Below are positions 24,001 through 35,489 of a stretch of 64,000 nt of DNA, in pieces. This DNA is from Symbiodinium natans. Lineage: Eukaryota; Sar; Dinophyceae; Suessiales; Symbiodiniaceae. Every line of letters starts with the position of its first letter. Within the stretch, counting starts at the first letter, position 1. Location: NCBI GenBank assembly GCA_905221605.1, contig CAJNDS010002546.1, forward strand, positions 634,684-698,683, written 5' to 3'. A model generated the notes under the pieces. It did not search any database. It was not told the DNA's origin and saw only the letters and a program-made list of their open reading frames with translations. The position numbers were made by a program, and so were the translations under genes.

Positions 24001-26510
24001 TACTGTGAAATGGCAGACCTCTTGAGTCCTGGCCAATGAGCACAAACGATCGGCAGCCACATCTTGACAACTATACACCTGCATAATTGCTTGGTCAAAG
24101 TATGTGTGTGTCTTGCCGTGATGTGTGGTGACCCAGAGTCAGCTTCTAGCCCCACATAATTCGCCTCGGCGTAGAGGCGTCTAGAACAAGCAGACGAGGA
24201 TCTGGTCTCCTTCCCTTCCTTCCCCCACCCCGAAATTTCGGGCCCACCGTGTGCGGGCCATTCCCTCGAACGGCGAAGCCAAAAAACCTGACCGCTTGGG
24301 GCCCCTTGGCCCCTTGGGACCTTCCGGGGATCCCTTTTTGCACGTCCCCCAAGCTCACTTAATTGTTTAGCGACCCACGTTCGCTTTCCATAGCTGCAGC
24401 CCGACCGTGCAGACTGCCCGGCCCGGCTACCGAAGCGGGGCAGGCAAGCGCTTGCAACTACTTCCTTGCCCAAGAGTCCAAAGGTCAGTGCTACATACCC
24501 TCGTATCCACATCCTTTCTCAACACACACACACTCACAGAAACACGGACTCTTGGCTGATCAGGCAGGGCTCGCAAAGCAACTGAACAAGTTGCACAGCC
24601 GACTCCTGGCAGCAAGGGGCCACTCATCAAGTGCGGGTTGGCAATCGACAAGTGCGGGCATTGATTGTACGCAGAGGTACCACGTCACAAATGAACATGC
24701 AGACAGCTACGCGCTGCAGGTCTTACAGCCTTGTTCCGTACGACGCCCGAAAAGCTGTGTACCCCAAACCCAAAACCCTCAGCCGATGCAAGGCGGGCGC
24801 CTCGTGACGCAGACGAGCTGCGCGAGTGAGTGGCGTCTCGCCATCATCGCCCTGCGGGAAAGCTCTCGTCAGTTGGCGAATCATTTCTTACAAATGTTGC
24901 CCTGAAACAGCAGAAAAAAAACACATCTCAGCATCGGGACATGCGGAAACTGCTCTTGAGACATCGAGAACTGCACTGCCGAACGCTGCAGCTCGTGCAG
25001 CTTCCTCGGGTACCAAATGGACCCTAACAGGGTTTACACTTCTTTGGTTCATGTCCTGATCAATCGGGGCTATAACTTCAATAGTATAGGAGACCAATTT
25101 TAGGGGTTCCTTCGGTCCCCACATAACTTTTCATGTCCACTTTTACGGGGGGCCTGTGCCAGATTCACATCTGCACGCTTCTCAGCCAGCTGCCGGACCA
25201 TGCCACTGTCAGCATTGTCCACCTTGTCTATCTCCTATGCCCTTTAGGTTCAGGGTTTAGGGTTTAGGGTTTAAGGTTTAGGCCACAGAAGCATCCCTTG
25301 GGCATTGGGAACTCTGACTGACCCCGAATAGAAGTCAGGAGCTGAGTATTCTGTTCAACAGGACTTCCAGCTGCCACCGAACAATCCAAGCCCAAGCTGT
25401 TGCCCTCTACTCCTAAATATGAGCAGAAACCCATGTAGGGAAGTACGTCTCCCCATATTGTAGTAGCTGTTTCCTTCTTCAAGGTACCATCTGATCATGT
25501 TCGATTTGCACGGGCAGGGATCTCTATCTTGAAGGCGACTTGCCGTGACGGCTGGAATCGAGGAATCTGCTTCTCATGTGCACTATCTTTTTGGCTATCT
25601 GCTGACTCTTCACAGTGATGTAACAACAAACATAAATATGGAAATACAAACATATTGTACCAATAGAATTGTATAACCAGAAACGCATAATAACGTAGTC
25701 ATCGCAAATTAGAATAACATAAAAGAATAACAACATGTTGTACGATAACAATATAACAGTGTACAAAAGTCTTGGTTTAATAGCAGCACAGCTTAGCCCT
25801 TCCAATATCAGAATGTGAAGAAAAAGAATGCAAGAATGTAATGATATAAGAATGTACTAGTGCACTAGTGTAGCAAAACAGTCTTGTGCTACAGTGATGT
25901 CAAATAATAACTATGAAGGTAACATGCCTAACATATCATAGTAATAGTAGAATAGGCGAATATTTTCATCTTGTAGAAAGATGTTGAAAGCATACAGCAC
26001 ATTGCCAAGGCAATCATGCGCTATATAACAATAGCAGAAGAAACATGTAATGGTTCATGCTGAACATTGCTGAACCGTAGTCCAATCCATCGGCTTGGCC
26101 CGATAGACAAAACTTGAAGCTATTCTGCTTTGTGCTATGTGCGCTCCCGTCTCTTTGCCTACAAGTGCTTTTTTTTACAGTTCTTGCAATCCCGCATGCT
26201 TCAGGGCCCCACGCCATTACAAACTGTGCTTTGCCGTGCCGCCCAGCTGTGGAGTGAAGCCTCACCAGCAGGGGCACCAGCGTCCAGCAGGACCTGCGCA
26301 GCCACGAGATGCTTCTCAATACGATCAGCTTTGCAGAAAAGGCCCTTCGCATGTGTGCTGTCCTTTGGTGGCTTGTATTTGCCATACATAGGATGGGCCA
26401 TCTCACACTTCGTTGCAGAGTTTGTCCAGGCCTGCGCAGTGGCTCGGTTTCCCTTGGCGGCTGCGGTTGCCAATGCCCCCAAGAGTGCCGATGAGCTCGG
26501 GACGTGCACC
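21062..26510 (-). CDS. ankyrin-repeat protein, 3' part, at least 11 exons
   Basis: Seen: exons about 26293-26266 (LLDAGAPA, GT donor), 25406-25360 (NSLGLDCSVAAGSPV), 25234-25154 (DSGMVRQLAEKRADVNLAQ), 24851-24801 (GDDGETPLTRAARLRHE), about 24605-24565 (SAVQLVQLLCE), about 23365-23240 (LTPLAAASRAGAAKVIQALL), about 23010-22930, about 22445-22350 (AGRRPLACAVASGSLE), about 22080-22028 (CRLLLGARADANERSRAG), 21783-21731, 21598-21314 (95 codons, about three repeats) and 21187-21062 (VCRALLDAGADVNLAG), ending in TAG. Several joins rebuild the ankyrin consensus exactly, for example RSRAG|AAALAIAVAAGHKP and AANGHE|AVCRALLDAG. Donors at 24801, 25154, 22028 and 21314 are GC; the one at 21731 is GA. Known: ankyrin repeats are protein-binding scaffolds. 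No other domain was seen in this part, so the role is unknown. Joins near 23.0-22.3 kb are approximate. The region between 25.4 and 26.2 kb is AT-rich intron. Confidence 0.75.
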
Positions 26511-26574
26511 TGTTTACAAATAGAGTGAGAAGAGGTAATGACAAAGAATGGTCATCAAGAAAGACATACGCAAG

Positions 26575-26760
26575 CAATTCAGAAAATAAACAAATATTTG
26601 CAAGTTGCTAAACAAACATACACACATGAACAACTGTGTATATGCATATGTACATGTGTGTAGATATCTGTCATGAGAAATAAAAACAAATAAAGAAAGA
26701 AAGAAAATGTATGTATGTTGCTAACCGCATATGCTTAATTACATGTTCTTATCAGTATAC
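26575..26760. repeat. AT-rich low-complexity intron DNA
   Basis: Runs of AAATAAAG/AAAG and ATGTATGT, inside or beside the ankyrin gene. Confidence 0.7.
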
Positions 26761-27027
26761 GGTTTCGTCATCATTCTGAACGTGAGATGATACAGGCTGA
26801 ACACAATGGGAAGCTGAGCCGCTCCCCTAAGTCCAGCCCTGCCCACCCCTCCAGACATGGATCCCCAGCTTTGATACAACCCCTGCAGGTTTTCAGCTCG
26901 CTGGCGGCCTTTCCTTCCGGCCATGCTCTGTACACTTCCTAGAAAAGACCCAGCTGCCCTGACGTGCCTGGGCTTGACTATTTGGGCTGATTTATTGGCT
27001 CGGGCTGGCAACTCTTGTCCACGCCCG

Positions 27028-27210
27028 TCAGGACGCATCCCGACACGAGAGCACCCGCTCTGCTGCTAAAGCTGCCAGGCCCAGGCTGTCGAAGTAGCCC
27101 TTCTGGTAGAGCAGTACGTTGCCAACCGTTTCGTCGGATAACTGCCGGACTTCTGAGAGGGTAGATATCCTCTGTTGGCCCTGGCTTAAATATGTGTCCA
27201 AAGGCAACAT
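27028..27210 (-). CDS. candidate exon, unknown
   Basis: Seen: the open frame reads LSEVRQLSDETVGNVLLYQK and YFDSLGLAALAAERV before a stop at 27030-27028. It is protein-like. It lies between two sets of ankyrin exons on the same strand, so it may belong to the same transcript. An ankyrin match is not clear. Confidence 0.35.
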   Translation of the reverse strand: MLPLDTYLSQGQQRISTLSEVRQLSDETVGNVLLYQKGYFDSLGLAALAAERVLSCRDAS

Positions 27211-28409
27211 TGAAGAATAAAATGAAAGAAACTCCTACATCTGAAAACAAAAAACTCCAATTCGGCGTTTCGCGCTCTCCAGGGTTCTCCACCCAACACT
27301 TCTGAGGGGCAAACATCCCCCTTGTCAAGGAAGCTGATGTTCCCTGAAGCACGAAATCCAGAGTCAAGACCAAGTTTCTTGAGCTGGCTCATCATCTCTC
27401 TGTACAAGACAGTTTCCTCGCTGAGGAAGCTCGATCGGGATTTCCGGATCTGTTCCTGGGCTGAGGTCGATTTTTGCAGCCCAATTTCCGCTTCATTGAG
27501 AAGTATACACCTGAAACGCTAAGGAGTCCACATTCAACATGTTTTTGCTCACTTTGGGGTCTTGGGGGGTCTTGAAGGGCTTGCGGTTCAGCTGTAGCAA
27601 GCTGTCGAAAGTTGCCTTTCACGGTAAAAGCAGTCCTGAGAAATGGACGCTTGGCTGGCTTGAGGAGGAAGTCAGAGTACCGAGTCGCAACCGGGAGGAA
27701 AGCAAAAGACTAGGACTAGGAAAAGCTCCGAAGGACAGCTTAGCAAACAACAGAATCGATTGCAGGAGACGGCGAGCAGCAATTTCAACAACAGGAGGCA
27801 TCGCGATGCTTTGGCATTTCTGGCGATATGCCGCAAACCGACCGAGCGCTGCCTGTTAACAGATCAGCTGGGCTTACGGATCGAAGATGAGCCCCGGCAA
27901 GTGAAGCAAGAATTGGCACCAACAGGAACAGGGAGCAGCAGCAGAACAATGACCAGAAGCAGCAGCAGGAGGCACCATGCCCAGCAGGACGGCAATGTTG
28001 CAGCACGGTGTCTGATTTCGTTACACGTGTTCCGAGTTTTGTGTTTCAGACTTGCGGATACAGGTCTTCAGAATGATCCTTGTGCCAAATTGGGACTGGC
28101 CTCGACTTCAACTTTACACTGACAAACGCCAACATGCAGCACAAACCATCAATCAAACGAAACAAAACAGCCCGAGTGTGCTGCGCAATGCTAAACAGTG
28201 CAAGTCGACGGTGAAAAAAAAACTGTGGGACAAAAACACGCAGCCACGTACAGGCAGCAGGCACGGCTGCAGGTTGACTTTGGCCTTGTCTGAACCGGTC
28301 CTTTATGATCTGAACTCATGTTCGAACTGTTTGGATCCCGAATCTAAACCTGGAAAACCTCAACTCTGCATCTCGAGCTGAAAACCTGTTGGCGAGGTGG
28401 CTACTGCAA

Positions 28410-28640
28410 TCAGGGGACACACCGCCAGACCCCCCGAATTGGCACCAAACTCCAACAATCCCACGGCGGCCCAGCGTCCTCCTCGCTGAGCAGGAAGCGC
28501 TTCATCGCGTGGCCTTTGCTGCGGGCGAAGAGGAAGCGGGAGTTCGCCGAGAGGTAGCCAGAACTGCGGCACACGTGGAAGAGCTTGAAGCCCATCTCCT
28601 GTACACGCTGCGTGCCCCAATCAAAAACATCAGCCATGTC
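28410..28640 (-). CDS. candidate exon, unknown
   Basis: Seen: the frame reads VQEMGFKLFHVCRSSGYLSA and ANSRFLFARSKGHAMKRFLL, rich in aromatic and basic residues and unlike the shadow frames. Splice ends were not fixed; it may join the block at 28849-29463. No family is recognised. Confidence 0.35.
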   Translation of the reverse strand, partial: DMADVFDWGTQRVQEMGFKLFHVCRSSGYLSANSRFLFARSKGHAMKRFLLSEEDAGPPWDCWSLVPIRGVWRCVP

Positions 28641-28899
28641 TGGGCCTGAAGCCACTCTCCACCTCGAACTCCCTCTCAGCCCTACCCAGGGTCATCCCTT
28701 GAAACCCCTGAAAAACCCTGAAAACACGGAGGAAATCCTGAGGGATGACCAGCAGTGATGCCGCCCCCGCCGGATAAAGGAATCGATTTACCTGGCTTCT
28801 TAATTCTCTCATGATGCAGGTTACAGCTCAAGGGATTTGTTGTTTACGCTATGTGCTTCTGATATACGTATAAGGCTTCGGGTTCAGGTTGAGAACAGG

Positions 28900-29463
28900 T
28901 CTCGGCTCTGTTTTGGCGCGTTTTGTCTTCATAGCAATGTGGCCGACAGGCGCTTCGCAAACAAAATTCCATAGCAGCCTCGCGACCCAATCACATGTGC
29001 CAACGCCCAGACCCTTGTTGCGCAATGCCTGCGTCACCAGGCGACGCCTGGCACAAGCCACGCGTACGCACAGCTCACGGTCCAAGAAGTGTTCGTGCTT
29101 CAGCTCCGTCATCTCCACATACCGACCCTCATGCTCGTTGTCGCCGTCAAATTCACAAAGGAGCTCGATGATGTCTGCAGGCTGCTCCCCACGCAAGGCC
29201 GTCATGAACGCATCGCCCGACAGATTATAATCATTTCCCAATCCAGGGTGGCGCGCTTTGAAGCGTTGATACGCGGCTGTAGGGTAGCCCTCGCTGCAAA
29301 CAAAGCTCGCTGCAAGATCGGGGTGCTTCAGCAACTCTCTGGCGATTGTCTCTTTGTCCGGGGCAAAAAAATAGTGGGTGGTCCTGCTGCGAATGCCTGC
29401 GGATGACTGCAGAACTTTAACCAAAGCTCTACTTGTTTTCCGTAGCAACACGGCATCTTTCAT
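28900..29463 (-). CDS. long exon, uncharacterised globular protein
   Basis: Seen: about 190 codons open, with consistent protein-like composition: TTHYFFAPDKETIARELLKH, then FVCSEGYPTAAYQRFKARHP, then EQPADIIELLCEFDGDNEHE, then GTCDWVARLLWNFVCEAPVG. The end of the open frame (about 28849-28900) is repeat-like and probably past a splice site. ATG at 29463 may be a start or internal. It lies between ankyrin exon groups on the same strand, so it could be a non-ankyrin domain of one large gene or a separate gene. I recognise no domain. Confidence 0.5.
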
Positions 29464-30764
29464 GAACTAGTGCATTGCAGGTCAAAACACACGCTGTGCT
29501 CCGAGTTCATCTACTGACAAGCTGGTCTGAGCCTTCAAAGCCAACCGCGCACCGGCAATAGAGCCGCCGACGACCGGTCTCCAAAAATGAGCACCAGTCC
29601 TCAACCGGATCAACGAAGTCAAAAGTATCAACTCTCATCCTAATTGCCAGATTGAGGAGACAGGAGCACATTCAGGCGAATATTGAGATCCTAAAGTGCC
29701 TAGACTTATGACCGTCTTTACCATAGCCAACATGGGCCCTGCAGTCCTCCCAGTGCTCAGCCAATGCGAAGCTCATTGCCGAGTTCACCTGCTGAATGTC
29801 AGGGGACTCGTACTGGTTGACTCAAACCGGTGATTGAAAAATATAGTACATTGATATTGCCCCCCAGGAACATTACAAAGTGCACATTTGAGTGCACCTA
29901 AAACCCTTACAAAACTTTCTAATCGTCAAGCTCAGAGCCTTCGAGGTCTGTGCGCCGCGTGACGGTTGCAAGGCACTTGCTGCGGCTGGACTGTTTTGGG
30001 GCGGCGGCTTCGGGGCAGCTGCTGCTGCCGGACGCTTTCGGGGGCGGCACGGAAACTTTGAAGCCCTGATGCGTAGCACCCGCAACTTGTTCTTGCAGAT
30101 GAACCTCTGCATATGCATACGAGCGATGCTCTGCTTTAAAACAAGTCTACTATTGGGCGCTTGAGCTTGAACAAAGGCGTCCTGCAAACATGGCATTGCA
30201 TTGGCAGGCCCTAGCAGGTCAGGGGATTTTGTGTGTGTACACCTAACAACAGTGCTGTCTAACACTGACATGTATGTCAGACGATTTCTGCAGGGGGGCC
30301 TACGAGCCAGGCTTGAGTTCTGGCATGGGCCAATGAAGCTCCAGACTACAAGCTAGCATACAAGGGAACTAGCCTCGCCGCAACAGCCGGGCTATCGGGG
30401 GGGCCGCTTGAACAACTTGAGCTGGTGCTGATAGCAGGATACTGCCAAAACAGCGCCCGGTTAAGAGCCGGCCGAGAAGCCCAAGGCCTCTAAGGGATGC
30501 CGAATGGGGCATATGCAAGTGCGCATGCGACGAGCCCCGGCTTAAGGCTCAAGGCGACTTCAAGGTTGCGTATGTAGGCAGAAGAAAAAATAAGCCCTTC
30601 CCTCGCATTTAGTGATCCCAAGCCCCATAATAACTTGCCAGCTTTCTATGTGGGAGGTTGCGGGCACCTTGAAGATTTACCCCCCGAACGCGACCCTGCT
30701 TTAGCGAGCTCTTCTACGAGCAAACCCTAAACCCCAAACCCGAAACCCTAAATGTGTTGCATGC

Positions 30765-32050
30765 AAAGCGCGGCCGCACCCAGCAAGGCACTCAGCAGCT
30801 CCTCAGGTTCGAAACCCTATTTGGGGATTCGGGACTTAGGATTCCCTTATCATAAGGACCACAAGAAGGTAACCCCAATTTCGGAAACCCCATTTTTAGG
30901 GTGCGGGCATTTAGAGTTTCGACTCGAAACGCGAGGGTTTTGGGGTTTGGGGATCTGCTGTTTTGGATCGAGGGGTTCAAGCGTCATCGGGGTTACCCTT
31001 TAAACGCAGCTGTCGAGGCTTTCAGTTATGCTGGGGTAGCTGGAGCACTTTCTTCCTTGCTACGTGGGTTCTCATCATATTGTGATATCGCGAGATGCCT
31101 GCCGCTGCTCCGCACTGGCTCTCTACTCCTCCAGATCTCGAAGCAATGGATCGTCTTAAAATGCCTTCTGCATCTATTCTTGCAACCTCCCAAACCCCAT
31201 AAAGCAACTCCCAAACCAATGTCAAAACAAGTTACCCCCAGATCCTGTGAGAAGCCACGGCTCTGCTGGACCACTGGCAGATGCCGCCGCCAAAGCGCAG
31301 TCGTCTGCAGTATTGCCCTGGCTAGGTCCAGGGGCAGACGCTCTCCCACTGTGGGTTGTAAGGAGCTTTGGCCACTTCACAACCTTACAATTCGGGAGCA
31401 TGCAGCTTGTTCCGCCTTCGGGTGTAGGGCCAAGTGCTAGCCGGAAGTTGTCTGCAAACTCCTATACTCCCCTCCCAATGATGCCTTGCAGGGATCTGCC
31501 CTGGCCGCCAGCAGGGCCTCGATGGTGGCGCGTGCCTGGATGCCGCCTTGACAGGGACGATGCTTTGGCAGCCGAAGCTTCGAAACCCAACCCCTCACCT
31601 CTGCAGGAACCCATGCGGACTCCGGGTGGGCCATGCAGGACATGTGCCCGAACGCCCCTTGCAAAAGAAAAGGCTTCACTACTGCTTGTACCAAAACTAT
31701 AGTAAATGATATCAGTTTCTACAAAACTTCTAGACTGTTCTATGCCATTAATTCCCGTTTTCCTACCTGACTCCACGGCCCGCTGCAGGGCGCTGATTCC
31801 GTGAGGGTCCACGGCGTTGGCCTGCTCCGTGCGGTCAGTTCTCTGAGTCATGGTGCCTCTTTGTGGGTGGGGTTTGGGGTTTAGGGTGCTTGCTTGCCAC
31901 CCACCGAGCAGATCAAGGTTCAGTTTAGGGTTCGTGACTACCTGTTGGTGTCAGAGAGAGAAGTTGCTAGCATTCCAGCCTCCACGCCACTCTGCAGAAG
32001 GGCCTCCACCAAGTTGTGCTGCCCTTGCCGGGCCTGGTGCTTAGGAGAGG
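30765..32050 (-). CDS. ankyrin-repeat protein, 5' exon group
   Basis: Seen: exon about 32050-31942 (ARQGQHNLVEALLQSGVEAG, donor CAG|GTAGTC, phase 2); exon 31840-31767 (ANAVDPHGISALQRAVESG, donor CAG|GTAGGA, phase 1); exon 31546-31485 (IQARATIEALLAARADPCK, 62 bases, GC donor AAG|GCATCA); exon about 31335-31280 (GERLPLDLAR); and possibly about 30804-30765 (ELLSALLGAA). The first two joins are phase-exact and rebuild ankyrin helices across the junctions (ISALQRAVESG|GIQARATIEALL). It has the same strand and exon style as the 21-26.5 kb ankyrin exons, so it may be the same gene or a neighbour of the same family. The start codon was not found; the gene may begin above 32.05 kb. Confidence 0.65.
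30815..30895 (-). repeat. dispersed GGGGTACCTT-type repeat, copy 1 (inverted)
   Basis: On the minus strand it reads a GGTTACCTTCTTG core followed by GGTCCTTATGATAAGGGAAT. It matches the copies near 33789, 43228 and 45935. Confidence 0.6.
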
Positions 32051-32059
32051 CGTCTTGTG

Positions 32060-32930
32060 ATCTTAAGCGTTGCATAGTGCTGCTGTTGTCTTGATGGTGT
32101 TTAAGCATTGGTTCCTTTTGCCTGAGCCGCCGCAGGATTGAGGGTAGGTTAGGGTCAACTTGCACGTGCACGTGGGGGAGGTTGAGGGCTCTTCGGATTT
32201 TGGGAGTGGTCGCCTGACACTCGAAAACCCGATGGGGAACCACATCTAAGCCTGCAAGGCTTTAAGCTCAGAGAGACTGCAGAAAGCAGCTAAAGCCAAG
32301 CCGCTGCCAGCACTAAGGCTAGGTCCCTGGGGAGGTCGGTGGGAAGTTCCTTGGATCGACACCGTTGAACTGGGACTTTTCTGGCATTTTGTGCTTTGAG
32401 TTGTGGGTGAACATGCTTGTCAGGCATAGAATGCTTCTAGCGGCTGACAAAAACTCATCTATGACGATAAAATCTCCGTGAGGGATCGGCGGTTAGCTCT
32501 TTCATGTACATCGCTGGCGCGGCATTCGGTGGTGTTTCTTGCCACCCGCCTGCTCACGGAGTTGCCTACAATTGAGCCTCGGGAGGGGTTCGCTGAAACC
32601 GTGTCACTGGGCGTTCCCAGTCCAGCAGCCAACTGGCCAGAACGGACAGCATTGAAATAGTGTGGCAAAAAAGTTCCAAACAAAAATAAGCACATAAATC
32701 AATAAGCAAAGAACATGTCCACACATGTGTATACATAGAATATAGTCGGAGTGGATATACCATTACAATATGATGTTATATGCAACCCCAAGCCGGCACT
32801 AACAGAAAGCCCCGCAGCCAACATCCCAAGCCCCCCAACCCAAGGGTTGAAGGCGAAACCCCCTAAATCAAAAAAACCCTAAACCCTAAACCCTAAAAAC
32901 CCTGGACCCTAAATTCAGACCCCTGAACCC
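32060..32930. other. no supported gene; telomere-like tract
   Basis: CCCTAAACCCTAAACCC lies at about 32876-32902. Nothing else convincing was seen. Confidence 0.45.
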
Positions 32931-32939
32931 CAGGACCAA

Positions 32940-33080
32940 GCGGCTGACAGCAAGTCGTTCGCTTCAGTCGGCGTGGCAGTCGGAGCCTGCGGCGGCTTTT
33001 CCTCCTCGATCGTAACTGGCTGGGAGACAAAAAGCGGGCTTTGGAGGGCCTGCTTGGCTGTCCCTTGCTTGATTCACCCG
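32940..33080 (-). CDS. candidate exon, unknown
   Basis: Seen: the frame reads KQGTAKQALQSPLFVSQPVT, then EEEKPPQAPTATPTEANDLL, a Pro/Thr/Glu-rich, linker-like peptide. A second protein-like stretch at about 33085-33190 (FVGSKIRTELHEQKLG) is in the same frame but separated by a TGA. An intron there would be very short, so the relation is unresolved. Confidence 0.35.
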
Positions 33081-33496
33081 GTTTTCCTGGTGTGGGACTC
33101 AGAAGTGGGGGTTGAGCCCAGCTTTTGCTCATGCAGCTCCGTCCTGATTTTCGATCCAACAAATGAACCGCGAGGAGACAAGATTGTATAGCCAGCCACA
33201 CATCCCCTGGAACAGCAAACCCGACAAGGCATCCGAAAAGCAAACGTGCCCAAGCACCAAAACCCCAAGTTGCGACAACCCTCAACCCCGTCAAAACTTG
33301 ACTCATCCACGTCCTACCTTGGTCCCGCATGTTCCATTTTCCTCGGAGTCGGTGTCTCCGATGTGGTCGAAGCGTGAGTAGTCCAATCGCCCCGGCATGG
33401 CTTTGGCTTCTCTTTCCGCGGGATTGGGATTTTGGGGGTTCGTTAGGGCTTTACACAGCCAAAGAGGTTCAGGGTGGAAGGCTTGTGTTGTCACCC

Positions 33497-33553
33497 AGCC
33501 AGCTGGAAGCAAGTTTCTTCTCCAAGCCAGCTGGAAGCAAGTTTCTTCTTCAA
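33497..33553. repeat. 28-bp tandem duplication
   Basis: AGCCAGCTGGAAGCAAGTTT plus TCTTCT and CAAG occurs twice head to tail. Confidence 0.85.
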
Positions 33554-33788
33554 GGGCTTAGGGTTTGAAGGCTGATGTTGTCTTGCCACCCCATCGTGCT
33601 GGGGATGAGAATTCAGTCCGTGTCCTTATGCCAGGAGCCGGCAGTAAATGGTTAGGCCTTTTGGGCCGGCAGGTCTATGGCTGCAAGCAGGTGGTTGATC
33701 TCAGAGTCCGCGGCCACAGTGGCTGAACTCAAGCACCCTTCCTTGAAACTTGGTGGGCATTGGGAGCGGGAATTTCGGAAGATCATGT

Positions 33789-33870
33789 GGGGGTTTCCGA
33801 AATTAGGGGGTACCTTTCTGGGGTCCTATTGTTACAAGGGGGTCCCATTATTTGGGGAAATATTGGGTTC
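33789..33870 (+). repeat. dispersed GGGGTACCTT-type repeat, copy 2
   Basis: Contains AGGGGGTACCTTTCTGGGGT followed by CCTATTGTTACAAGGGGGTC. See the copies near 30815, 43228 and 45935. Confidence 0.6.
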
Positions 33871-33918
33871 TTCTGCTATCGTAAACTTTCATGTGCTGGG
33901 ACCTCAAAATCGCCAACG

Positions 33919-34470
33919 CTACCCAACGCCGTGCTCCGCAGATCCTCGCTTGGTCCATGCCCAGGAGACCAGCGACAAAGCCCGATCCACAACAGCATCC
34001 AAGCCATCACCAATGGTCCTGAGCAAGGCTTGGGAAAGTTTCAAAACAAGCTCTACATGAAATTGTGAAGCAGCTACCCGTGGGCCCATTGGAACCCCAA
34101 CAAGCAACACTGCATCAAAGGGACACCAAGATCTCCTCGTAGAATCTCAGCGGCTCTTGCTGCACACCTGAGCACTGCGCATCAGGATTCTGTGCATCAG
34201 GATGTATGGGGCTGTTTCCTGCTTCGTGTTCAGCTGGGCCTACTCTCGGAGGGGTGGCTTCGGTTTCAGGTCGGTCCCTGGTTTTGAAGGTCGACGGTCT
34301 GCAAGGAATGGATTCAGGACGTGTTTCTTGATGTCTGCGAACTTGAACTTCTCGACCACGTGGCAGTTCTTTAGTGTCCGAGTCCACAGATCACCCCAGC
34401 CCGCACTCCCTAGCCTTGGCCCCAAAGCAAAGACCAACCAACTCACGGAGCAGTCGTCATTCACGCAAGT
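33919..34470 (-). CDS. uncharacterised gene, 3' exons
   Basis: Seen: the last exon 34052-33919 follows CATGTAG and reads LVLKLSQALLRTIGDGLDAV then SLVSWAWTKRGSAEHGVG, ending in TAG. Upstream, a frame at about 34440-34290 reads TRTLKNCHVVEKFKFADIKK and HVLNPFLADRR, and another at about 34250-34120 reads GVQQEPLRFYEEILVSL. These appear to be separate exons or frames of one minus-strand gene. The exact joins are not settled. No domain is recognised. Confidence 0.5.
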
Positions 34471-34717
34471 GAGGCCCTGACGCTAAAGCGAGCCTGAATC
34501 CTCATGATGACCTATTCTCGGAGCCACCCAACCCTACCTGCGAGCATCTGCAGCGTTTTTGTTCTGTCTCAAGCCATCCGAGCCCTCAAATTCTCACATC
34601 AACGCCGGGTGTCGAATGGCACGGTGGCGGTCCCCTTGCCGACGTGGGAGGCGCAGTGTGCTTCGCCTCAAGGCTGCCAAGTCTCCACCAAGCCCTGCCG
34701 TCTGCTGGAACCCTACA

Positions 34718-34832
34718 AACCCTAAACCCTAAACCCTGAACCCTAAACCCTAAACCCTCAATCCTAAACCCTAAACCCTAAGCCCCAAGCCCTAAACCCC
34801 CAAACCCCCAAACCCTAAACCCTAAGCCCTGT
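34718..34832. repeat. longest interstitial telomere-like array (CCCTAAA)n
   Basis: About 15 mostly 7-bp CCCTAAA units with variants (CCCTGAA, CCTCAAT, CCCCAAA). A 115-bp internal tract of plant/alveolate-type telomere repeat. Confidence 0.9.
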
Positions 34833-35329
34833 CTCCGACATGAACACATCCCTCCCTCTGCAATAGAATGGTGAGGCACGCGTTCGCAGAGTATCGCCGG
34901 CCAGAGATCCAGAGCACGAGGATTAGGACCAGGATGCCCACCTAGGTTTAGAGTTTAGGGTTTGTAAGTTTTGGGTTTAGGGGATGCCCACCTGAAAGGA
35001 GAGTCAGGGGTGGGGGGGGGGGGGGGACCTTGGGTTGGGGCGGAGGGGGAGGGCGCTTGGGAATTTTGGAGTTGGGGCGTTTAAGTACACCGCTTATGGG
35101 CGCTGTGTGGCTTCGAAGTTTTAACATGGCTCCAAACCGCATATTAAAACATCTCTAATATTCGAAAAAGTCTTAAAATTCTCAAAACCTCAGCGATTTC
35201 TACCCAGTCAGCTGCCCAGACAACCTTTGCACTTGAGAATGGCGATAGGCCTCAGTCATGTAACAGTATATGCATACACATGTATATTATATGCAAGATA
35301 CACATCATCTCGAGAGCCATATAAATGTG

Positions 35330-35481
35330 TGACATCCATGATCGGAGTAGTGCCATGTTCTCTCGGGAGGAAGACATCCGAGGCTCCAGCTACGACGGCC
35401 TCGTTGCGCCCAAAGCGCCAGGCACCATCCCGGGGCTCGCAGTAAAAGCATAGCACACCTCGGAACTCGGAAGAATCGGGG
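35330..35481 (-). CDS. candidate exon, unknown
   Basis: Seen: acceptor CCTTGCAG before 35481, then a frame with SSEFRGVLCFYCEPRDGAWR and FGRNEAVVAGASDVFLPREH. Balanced composition and GC-rich third positions suggest real coding. The donor is uncertain, near 35330. No family is recognised. Confidence 0.45.
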
Positions 35482-35489
35482 CTGCAAGG

